Assembly: GCA_018826645.1 (NCBI GenBank)
Contig: JAHJZF010000050.1
Span: 1 to 36,295 of the forward strand
Length of the DNA: 36,295 nt
Source of the DNA: Patescibacteria group bacterium
GTDB lineage: Bacteria > Patescibacteriota > Minisyncoccia > UBA6257 > Colwellbacteraceae
Direction: 5' to 3'
Shown one piece after another: positions 12,802 through 19,271 of the stretch. Under the pieces are notes generated by a model. It did no database searches. It had not been told where the DNA came from and saw nothing but the letters and a program-made list of their open reading frames with translations. The position numbers and the translations under genes are program-made. The stretch's first letter is position 1, and every line of letters begins with the position of its first letter.

Positions 12802-15249
12802 ATGACTAATTTGTTAAAAGGTCAAAGAAAAGGATTGGTAGCCATTGTAACTGGTTTATTTGTGGCAGCTAACTTAGCGTTACCGTTGGTTAGTACCGTT
12901 TTTGCCGCTGCTGTCTTTAACCAGGGCTCTCAACCCTACGATTTTCTAAGAATAGGAAGCTCTAGCAACCAAGGAGGAACCTATAACTGGCAAAATCGAA
13001 ACATAAACGCTGAACTTGGTGATACAGTTGCCGCTGTCTTGTTTTTCAACAATACCGGTGACGATAGAGCCAATCGTTCTAAAGTGAGGATATATCCGAC
13101 TATTTCACCTGATGGTCGCAAAGTTAACATCAGGGGTTATGTTTGGGCGAATAATGCTCCTCAGAAAGCCGAAACAGTGGTTGTTAATCTGACTGGTGAT
13201 GGGAAGATTACAAACGTAGATCATCTTGCTACCGTTCAGACTACTCACTGGAATCCAGTACACGAAGTTCCTCTCTCGGGCAACCCAGAGGACGTACTTG
13301 ATAGTAGCGGTCTTTCAGTCGGGAATATTAATCCTGGTGAGAGAAATGCTGGTTTCATCGTAGTTAGTTTTAGAATTAACGGCGATGACGACCCGGAAAC
13401 AGGCGATAAACCAGAAGTAACAACCGTTTCTGCTAATAATGTAGATACAGATAGCGCTGTCTTGCGTTGTGACGTTGATGCTAATGGTGCCGATACAGAT
13501 GTTTGGTTCAAATGGAGTGACAACAGAAGCGATTTAGAAAATAAAACCGCCAATGTTTCTGTCGCTGCAAATAAAACCAACGAAAGAGTAACTAAGACCA
13601 TCACTGGTCTTGATGAAGATACAAAGTATTACTTCCGTTGTGCTGGTAAAAACAGTGAAGGAGGTAATTTGGGTAGTATCTTAGAGTTCACCACAAACGA
13701 TGGTGGAAATTCAGGCGACGCACCAGAAGCAACAACCGTCTCCGCTACTAATGTAGACGAAGATAGTGCAACTTTGCGTTGTGATGTTGATGCCAACGGC
13801 GACGACACTGATGTTTGGTTTGAATGGGGCGACAGTAGCAGTAACCTCGATGAGGATACTTCTACGGTAAATGTCGACGGTAGTGAGACTAACGAGAGAA
13901 TAGATAAAACTATCTCTGGTCTTGATGAAGACACCAAGTATTACTTTCGCTGTGTTGCCAGAAATGGCGAAGGCACAGATAGGGGTAGTATCTTGAACTT
14001 CACCACAGACGATAATGGCGGTGGATCAGGCGACAAGCCAAGTGCTACCACGTTATCTGCTACAAACATTGACGAAGATAGTGCCACCTTGCGTTGTGAG
14101 GTTGACACTAATGGCGATGACGCCGACGTCTGGTTTGAATGGGGCGAAGACAACGATCTTGATGAAAAGACTTCGAAGATTAGTGTTCAAGATGGAGAGA
14201 CTAATAAAACGGTCACAAAAACCATTACTGGTCTCGACGAGGATACTAAGTATTACTTCCGTTGTTTGATAGAAGATGATGGTGGTGAAGAGGACACAGG
14301 TTCCACCAGGAACTTCACTACTGACGACAATGGTAGAAGTTCATCTAATGATGCGCCTGACGTAACTACCTTAGCTCCAACAGGAGTTGGACAGAATGAG
14401 GCTACTTTGGAGGGTGATGTAGATACCAATGGAGACGACACTGATGTGTGGTTTGAGTGGGGTACTGGCATTAATAGCCTTAACAGAGAGACCCCTCGTG
14501 ACGATGTGGGCGATAACGATAATATCGATTTCGACTACAGAGTTACTGGTCTTGCCCAAAACACCACTTACTACTACCGTGCCGTGGCTAGAAACAGCGA
14601 GGGTACTGATTACGGTTATGTTAGAAGCTTCAGAACTGGAGCTCCGATAGTAAACGTGATTACCCGAGTTGTTGAAGTCTTTAGGACGGTTGAAGTAGAA
14701 GAGGAGCCAGAAGTACAAGCTCTCATAATTACCCTTGACGCTGATAGACGAGGTGCCGAGGATAGTCGCGAGATTGATTACACCGTTTCTTATGACAACC
14801 GCACTAGTGAAACTTTCACTAATGCGCAGTTGGTAGTCGATCTCCCTCGTGATCTTAACTTCATTGACGCTAGTCCTAGAGAGGACAACGAAAGAAGCGA
14901 TGTGCTGACGTTTACTATCGGCACCATCAAACCCGGACAGAATGACTCTTTCGTTATTACCACCGATGTGGACGACAGTGTTGACGTAAATGACACAGTC
15001 CGTTTCGTGGCCGACGTCGAATACACAGACAGTGGTACCCAGAAGCTCGTGACCGTTATTGACGAACACACTTTTGGTGAACTTGTCAGTGGTAGAGTTG
15101 GTGGAACTTTTACCGCCTTGCTTATAGACAGCTTGCGTAATTTTTTCACCAGTCCGATATTATGGCTGATTCTTTTGGCCATGCTTGTCTACTTCGCGAT
15201 TCGCTACTTTGTTGCTGGACGCGACAAGAGGTCTGCCGTACTAGTGTAA
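12802..15249 (+). CDS. Large surface protein with four FN3-like repeats, DUF11-like domain and C-terminal membrane anchor
   Basis: 815 aa from the ATG at 12802. An upstream ATG at 12706 lies inside the hairpin stem and would add an implausible basic leader. The start MTNLLKGQRKGLVAIVTGLF leads into a signal peptide ending near STVFAAA. A ~180 aa N-terminal beta domain follows. Then come four ~105 aa fibronectin-III-like repeats with LDEDTKYYFRC strings, a DUF11-like domain (IDYTVSYDNRTSETFTNAQL), one transmembrane helix (SPILWLILLAMLVYFAIRY) and a basic cytoplasmic tail. Repeats 1-3 each have two cysteines placed to form a disulfide. The architecture suggests a cell-wall-spanning adhesin or S-layer-like protein. 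No catalytic motif is visible. Confidence 0.85.
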   Translation: MTNLLKGQRKGLVAIVTGLFVAANLALPLVSTVFAAAVFNQGSQPYDFLRIGSSSNQGGTYNWQNRNINAELGDTVAAVLFFNNTGDDRANRSKVRIYPTISPDGRKVNIRGYVWANNAPQKAETVVVNLTGDGKITNVDHLATVQTTHWNPVHEVPLSGNPEDVLDSSGLSVGNINPGERNAGFIVVSFRINGDDDPETGDKPEVTTVSANNVDTDSAVLRCDVDANGADTDVWFKWSDNRSDLENKTANVSVAANKTNERVTKTITGLDEDTKYYFRCAGKNSEGGNLGSILEFTTNDGGNSGDAPEATTVSATNVDEDSATLRCDVDANGDDTDVWFEWGDSSSNLDEDTSTVNVDGSETNERIDKTISGLDEDTKYYFRCVARNGEGTDRGSILNFTTDDNGGGSGDKPSATTLSATNIDEDSATLRCEVDTNGDDADVWFEWGEDNDLDEKTSKISVQDGETNKTVTKTITGLDEDTKYYFRCLIEDDGGEEDTGSTRNFTTDDNGRSSSNDAPDVTTLAPTGVGQNEATLEGDVDTNGDDTDVWFEWGTGINSLNRETPRDDVGDNDNIDFDYRVTGLAQNTTYYYRAVARNSEGTDYGYVRSFRTGAPIVNVITRVVEVFRTVEVEEEPEVQALIITLDADRRGAEDSREIDYTVSYDNRTSETFTNAQLVVDLPRDLNFIDASPREDNERSDVLTFTIGTIKPGQNDSFVITTDVDDSVDVNDTVRFVADVEYTDSGTQKLVTVIDEHTFGELVSGRVGGTFTALLIDSLRNFFTSPILWLILLAMLVYFAIRYFVAGRDKRSAVLV
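13411..14640 (+). repeat. Four tandem FN3-like coding repeats (312-318 bp)
   Basis: Equivalent proline codons fall at 13411, 13723, 14038 and 14356, giving periods of 312, 315 and 318 bp. Repeats 1-3 are most alike, sharing SATLRCDVD-type and GLDEDTKYYFRC strings. Repeat 4 is more diverged and lacks both cysteines. The array arose by in-frame duplication. Confidence 0.85.
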
Positions 15250-15303
15250 ACTTGTGTTGAGCGAGACCCTGCTTACTAAATAGGTAAGATAGACTTAAAA
15301 GCG

Positions 15304-15340
15304 AACAAGAAAAGCCCCCATTACGGGGGCTTTTCTTGTT
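15304..15340 (+). terminator. Bidirectional intrinsic terminator after the surface protein
   Basis: AACAAGAAAAGCCCCC and GGGGGCTTTTCTTGTT form a perfect 16-bp inverted repeat around ATTAC, with T-rich and A-rich flanks inside the stem. It separates the surface-protein transcript from the rRNA transcription unit. Confidence 0.9.
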
Positions 15341-15366
15341 GGAGTTAACCCACAAAGAGTCCTTGA

Positions 15367-15437
15367 CCCCGTTAGAGACCGCCCTCAACTTATGTTGACG
15401 GCTACGATCGTCTAGGGGTGCCCTGTCTCTAACGGGG
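15367..15437 (+). mobile_element. 71-bp miniature inverted-repeat element related to the GIY-YIG element
   Basis: CCCCGTTAGAGAC (15367-15379) and GTCTCTAACGGGG (15425-15437) are perfect 13-bp terminal inverted repeats. The non-palindromic inner bases also agree with the GIY-YIG element read on its coding strand: both left ends continue as GACC and both right ends read CCCTGTCTC. The interior is ~45 bp with no ORF, containing a CAAC/GTTG mini-hairpin and ACGATCGT. TTGA flanks both sides (15363-15366 and 15438-15441), a possible 4-bp target duplication. Confidence 0.65.
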
Positions 15438-15465
15438 TTGACGGCAGATATTCGACTCATATAAT
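15438..15465 (+). promoter_or_regulatory. Promoter of the 16S rRNA gene
   Basis: TTGACG at 15438-15443 and TATAAT at 15460-15465 with 16-bp spacing form the best promoter in the region, about 235 bp before the mature 16S 5' end. The -35 box begins at the base right after the miniature element. Confidence 0.7.
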
Positions 15466-15543
15466 ATCAAGACGGTCGGTTAAGTTAGAAATGATATATG
15501 GATTCATAGACAACTGACATACGAGAACTTTAAGAAATAGAGG

Positions 15544-15604
15544 TTCCGCCTCTACAGATGCTTGGTCACCACGACAACATATACAGGCGTTTGTAGAGGC
15601 GGAA
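15544..15604 (+). repeat. Inverted repeat in the rRNA leader
   Basis: TTCCGCCTCTACA (15544-15556) and TGTAGAGGCGGAA (15592-15604) are perfect 13-bp inverted repeats around 35 bases. The unit lies in the transcribed leader between promoter and 16S. It may be a second miniature element family (outer seven bases shared with the rpmE palindrome) or an RNA structure for leader processing. The rest of the leader to 15701 shows only a weak CTCTG/CAGAG hairpin near 15676-15695. Confidence 0.65.
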
Positions 15605-15701
15605 TTTACTTATATATAGGTAGAGTGCTTTTTAGTTGTCCCGAGCTTACATTTCGGTAAGTAAAGGTCTATTCCCTCTGGAGAGTTTCTTCAGAGCGAT
15701 T

Positions 15702-17290
15702 AATTAGGAGGATTTGATCCTGGTCCAGGATGAACGCTGGCGGCGTGGATAAGGCATGCAAGTTGAGCGCTGTATTTTCAATTGACCAAACCTTCGGGCG
15801 AGGTCGCCGAAAATACGGAGCGGCAAACGAGTTAGTAACACCTTGGTATCTACCCCATACTCAGGAATAAGCCATCGAAAGATGGTCTAATACCTGATAG
15901 TCCCCGCTTTCGCTTTTCGTTTCACGAAAAGCTACAGCGGGCAAGCCGCAAGGCCTGCCCACCGTAGCTCCTAGTGGAGCGCAGAGCGAAGGTGGGGTAA
16001 AACTTTTGTGGTATGGGAGGAGCCTAGGCCCGATCAGCTAGATGGTGTGGTAATGGCGCACCATGGCTATGACCGGTAGGGGAGGTGAGAGCCTGACCCC
16101 CAACGACGGAACTGAGACACGGTCCGTACACCTACGGGTGGCCGCAGTCGAGAATATTCCACAATGGGCGAAAGCCTGATGGAGCGACGCCGCGTGCAGG
16201 AAGACGGCCTTCGGGTTGTAAACTGCTTTTCTAGGGGAAAAATATTGATGGTACCTTAGGAATAAGGAGTGGCTAAATTCGTGCCAGCAGCAGCGGTAAT
16301 ACGAATACTCCAAGCGTTATCCGAATTTATTGGGCGTAAAGCGTACGTAGGGGGCTTGATGCGTCTACTGTTAAATCTCACCGCCCAACGGTGAGGCCGC
16401 AGTAGATACGGTCAGGCTAGAGAATGCGAGAGGTCTGTGGAACGCACGGTGTAGGGGTGGTATCCGTTGATATCGTGCGGAACACCAAAGGCGAAGGCAG
16501 CAGACTGGCGTATTTCTGACCCTGAGGTACGAAAGCGTGGGTAGCGAACGGGATTAGATACCCCGGTAGTCCACGCCGTAAACTATGTTGACTAGCTGTT
16601 TCGAGTATCGACCCTCGGAGTGGCGCAGCTAACGCGTTAAGTCAACCGCCTGGGAAGTACGACCGCAAGGTTAAAACTCAAAGGAATAGACGGGGGCTCG
16701 CACAAGCGGAGGAACATGAGGTTTAATTCGATACTAAGCGAGGAACCTTACCTAGGCTTGACACCTAGACGAACGCCAGCCGAAAGGCAGGCTTCTGGAT
16801 TTATTCAGCGGCTAGGCAGGTGCTGCATGGTTGCCGTCAGCTCGTGTCTTGAGATGTACCATTAAGTTGGGAAACGAGCGCAACCCTCATCATCAGTTAC
16901 AAGTGTCTGATGAAACTGCCCTGATTCACAGGGAGGAAGGAGAGGATGACGTCAAATCAGCATGGCCCTTTGATGCCTAGGGCTACACTCATGTTACAAT
17001 GGCCGATACAAAGGGTTGCAAAGGAGTGATCCCAAGCTAATCCCATAAAGTCGGCCCCAGTTCGGATTGGAGGCTGCAACTCGCCTCCATGAAGTCGGAT
17101 TCGCTAGTAATCGCGCATCAGCTATGGCGCGGTGAATACGTTCCCGAGCCTTGTACTCACCGCCCGTCACGTCAAGGGAGCCGGGGACACCTGAAGCTTT
17201 AATTAATTTGAAGTTAGGGTGAATTCGGTGACATGGACGAAGTCGTAACAAGGCACGCGTAGCGGAAGCTGTGCGTGGAACAATTAAACT
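15702..17290 (+). rRNA. rrs: 16S ribosomal RNA, divergent, without a recognisable anti-Shine-Dalgarno tail
   Basis: About 1,590 bases. Conserved landmarks in order: TTTGATCCTGG and GAACGCTGGCGGCG at the 5' end, the 530 loop region at 16281, GGATTAGATACCCCGGTAGTC near 16551, AACGAGCGCAACCC near 16874, CACCGCCCGTCAC near 17158 and AAGTCGTAACAAGG near 17240. Helix 45 is intact (CACGCGTAGC-GGAA-GCTGTGCGTG). The bases after it, where CACCTCC is expected, read GAACAATTAAACT. Ends are placed by alignment to the E. coli layout and are approximate. A long extra stem around 15900-16000 expands variable region 2. No intron is apparent. The divergence pattern fits Patescibacteria. Confidence 0.95.
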
Positions 17291-17518
17291 TTGAGAATAG
17301 GTCCCCGACCTTAATCGGGGAGATATTGATCGAGCCCCGTTACATACGGGGCAAGCTCCGAAACTATTCGTGGAAAATCTGCGGGTATGTAACGGGGCGA
17401 GGAGTCTTTAAGTCTCGATTATCTGATTTCAACATCAGATTACTAATGACCTATTACCGAGGAGGCCCGCCACTGGCGGGTAAAGCTTGGGGCAACTAAA
17501 AAGTAAAATTACCTATAT
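17291..17518 (+). other. 16S trailer: hairpin-rich spacer, no tRNA or 23S gene
   Basis: The segment holds several stems: CCCCGA/TCGGGG (about 17303-17320), the overlapping pair at 17334-17398, ATCTGAT/ATCAGAT (17421-17440) and CCCGCC/GGCGGG (17466-17480). I recognise no tRNA, 5S, 23S or other known RNA family. It ends in a terminator at 17519-17553. It may be a precursor trailer or an unidentified structured RNA. Confidence 0.55.
17334..17398 (+). promoter_or_regulatory. Mutually exclusive hairpins in the 16S trailer
   Basis: GCCCCGTTACAT (17334-17345) can pair with the nearby ACGGGGC (17346-17352) or, over 12 perfect base pairs, with ATGTAACGGGGC (17387-17398). The two folds cannot coexist, as in switch- or processing-type RNAs. 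No U-run follows either fold. Confidence 0.4.
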
Positions 17519-17553
17519 AAAGAAAGGCCCACCATTTGAGTGGGTCTTTCTTT
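17519..17553 (+). terminator. Intrinsic terminator of the rRNA transcript
   Basis: AAAGAAAGGCCCAC and GTGGGTCTTTCTTT pair over 14 bp with one G-U pair, a 7-base loop and a T-rich 3' side. It ends the solitary 16S transcription unit and shields the response-regulator gene. Confidence 0.88.
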
Positions 17554-17576
17554 TGCACTACAATTAGTTAATAGAT

Positions 17577-17981
17577 ATGTCCGAAGAAAAGATAAACACA
17601 GAAGTTAAGCAAAAAACCATTCTATTAGTTGAGGATGACGTTTTTTTGTCGAACCTTCTAATGTCGCGTCTTCAGAAAGCTGGCCTCAAGGTGGTTAAGG
17701 CAATGACGGGAGAGGAGGCAATCTCAATTTTAAAAACAGATAATGAGCCGGACTTAATATTGCTTGATATAATTTTGCCTGAGATGACGGGATTTGAAGT
17801 ATTGAAACAAATTCAGGAAGATCCGACTCTCGGCAAATCACCGGTTATTATTGCATCTAACTTGGGTCAAAGTACCGATATCGAAAGGGGTAAACAATTT
17901 GGAGTTGTGAACTATTTTATTAAAGCCCAGACGCCGATTGATAAATTGGTTGAAGAGGTCAAGAGAGTTGTGGGTAAATAG
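17577..17981 (+). CDS. Single-domain response regulator (CheY-like)
   Basis: 134 aa, receiver domain only, with no DNA-binding or enzymatic output domain. The acidic pair is in LLVEDD (Glu19-Asp21), the phospho-acceptor is Asp64 in LILLDIILPEMTG, the conserved Ser/Thr position is in IIASNLG, and the switch lysine is in YFIKAQ. It should be phosphorylated by a histidine kinase not present in the window and act through protein contacts. It lies just before the type IV pilus genes, so a PilG/CheY-like role in pilus control is a reasonable inference. No Shine-Dalgarno is seen. Confidence 0.9.
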   Translation: MSEEKINTEVKQKTILLVEDDVFLSNLLMSRLQKAGLKVVKAMTGEEAISILKTDNEPDLILLDIILPEMTGFEVLKQIQEDPTLGKSPVIIASNLGQSTDIERGKQFGVVNYFIKAQTPIDKLVEEVKRVVGK

Positions 17982-18021
17982 AGCTGTTCCACTTATTCAC
18001 CCCCCCCTCATTGCCCGAATT

Positions 18022-18030
18022 TGCTATAAT
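18022..18030 (+). promoter_or_regulatory. Extended -10 promoter of the pilus operon
   Basis: TGCTATAAT combines TATAAT (18025-18030) with the upstream TGn of extended -10 promoters, which do not need a -35 box. Transcription would start near 18037, giving a leader of about 35 bases. Confidence 0.5.
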
Positions 18031-18071
18031 AAAGGCGTAAAAATAAAAAGTCGTTTTTAAGTTTAAATAAA

Positions 18072-18617
18072 ATGGAACAAACAAAAAAAGGTTTTACTTT
18101 AGTCGAACTTCTAATCGTAATCGGTATTTTGGGGATTTTAGCCGCTGCGGTTGTGGTGGTTCTAAACCCTGCTGAGCTTTTGAAGCAGGCCAGAGACTCT
18201 AAAAGGATGCAGGATTTGGTTAGCATTGATTCTGCTCTCGGTTTGTACCTAGTTTCGACCTCTACTCCTAATGTTGGTGACGGGGCGATTAATATAACGC
18301 AGACTGCAGGAGGGTGCGACGAGGGTGCTACTCCAGGCGTGGTGGCCACTAGAACAACGGATGGCGCCGGATGGGTTAATGTTGATTTAGACGAGCTTAC
18401 GGGAGGCTCTCCTTTATCTGTTTTGCCGATAGATCCTACTAACAGTGGCACTTACGCTTATTGTTACATGGGCAGTAGTACGCCTCTCACTTGGGAGCTA
18501 GCGGCTATTTTAGAGAGCACCAAGTTTGGTACGACTGATAACTTGGACGCAATTGATGGAGGAACAGACGATACGGTCTATGAGATTGGTTCAGACCTCA
18601 GTTTGATAACCAACTAA
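18072..18617 (+). CDS. Type IV pilin-like protein (major pilin candidate)
   Basis: 181 aa. MEQTKKG before FTLVELLIVIGILGILAAA is a class III signal peptide: cleavage after Gly7 leaves N-terminal Phe and Glu5, followed by the hydrophobic helix that packs the pilus core. LNPAELLKQARDSKRMQDL is the usual continuation of the alpha-1 helix. The globular part has two cysteines (GGCDEG and YAYCYMG) that could form a disulfide. As the first and most canonical pilin of the operon, it is the best candidate for the main subunit. Its leader and promoter are separate from the response regulator. Confidence 0.92.
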   Translation: MEQTKKGFTLVELLIVIGILGILAAAVVVVLNPAELLKQARDSKRMQDLVSIDSALGLYLVSTSTPNVGDGAINITQTAGGCDEGATPGVVATRTTDGAGWVNVDLDELTGGSPLSVLPIDPTNSGTYAYCYMGSSTPLTWELAAILESTKFGTTDNLDAIDGGTDDTVYEIGSDLSLITN

Positions 18618-18624
18618 CATTGGT

Positions 18625-19215
18625 TTGAGCGAAATTCTTGTTAGTTTTATTCCAACCGTCCTTGTTGTGGGGGCGGTTGGTCTTGTGTTGAGAGTAAGAA
18701 AAGGACGAAATAAAGCACGCTCTTTGAAGGGTGCTTTTTATATCTTTGTATTACTTGTTTTCTCGTATAGTAGTTGGCTAAGCTATTTGCAGTACAAAAT
18801 ATGGGCGGGTAACGAACTTGGAAGATATTTTCTTCCTGAATATCAGGTGGGATACTTCTACTTCTATTCATTTACCCTTTTTTTCTTACCCTACTTACTA
18901 TCCTTTATTTTGGGGGCACTTTTCATATATTTACTGACTAAACTTAACAATAGTCGCGACAAGACGTTGTTTGAGGACGAAGAGCCCTATATTGCAGGGC
19001 TCTTTATGTTCTTATCTGGCTATCCGGGAATCTTAATATATTTTGTTTCGATACTTGCCGTATATCTGCTCTGGCACATAGTCGAAATGTTTAGGGGGGC
19101 AAAAGATGTTAGGTTGCCCCTTTACTATTTATGGCCAATCGCCGCCCTTTTAATGATATTGGTTTGGCGCTCCTCCTTCGTAAGGTCTGATATCTGGTTA
19201 CTTCTAAAAATCTAA
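18625..19215 (+). CDS. Polytopic membrane protein in the pilus operon, possible degenerate prepilin peptidase
   Basis: 196 aa with a TTG start at 18625 and about five or six membrane helices. I do not recognise it firmly. The segment DEEPYIAGLFMFLSGYPG, then a helix, then RLPLYYLWPIAALLMIL, loosely recalls the C-terminal half of A24 prepilin peptidases (GxGDxKL ... PFGPFLALGAL). Both catalytic aspartate motifs are absent, so peptidase activity is unlikely from this sequence. Its position between pilin and PilB suggests a pilus assembly role. An unrelated Patescibacteria-specific membrane protein is equally possible. Confidence 0.55.
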   Translation: MSEILVSFIPTVLVVGAVGLVLRVRKGRNKARSLKGAFYIFVLLVFSYSSWLSYLQYKIWAGNELGRYFLPEYQVGYFYFYSFTLFFLPYLLSFILGALFIYLLTKLNNSRDKTLFEDEEPYIAGLFMFLSGYPGILIYFVSILAVYLLWHIVEMFRGAKDVRLPLYYLWPIAALLMILVWRSSFVRSDIWLLLKI

Positions 19216-19271
19216 TTGTAAGATTGTGTTAAAATTGAATTATAGGCGATGTAACGGCTATATTTTTGGTA

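Noticed and set aside
11000..12900. Contig chimera as explanation for the GC-rich gene
   Set aside because: Not excluded, but not preferred: flanks on both sides match the rest of the window in composition, and the gene is complete with its own leader and hairpin. Read coverage would be needed to settle it.
13411..14640. CRISPR-like periodic repeat
   Set aside because: The ~315-bp period is entirely coding and explained by tandem FN3-like domains; there are no short direct repeats with unique spacers.
17291..17518. Displaced anti-Shine-Dalgarno tail after an intron in 16S
   Set aside because: No CCTCC or GATCACC string occurs on the plus strand in this stretch, so there is no visible second exon.
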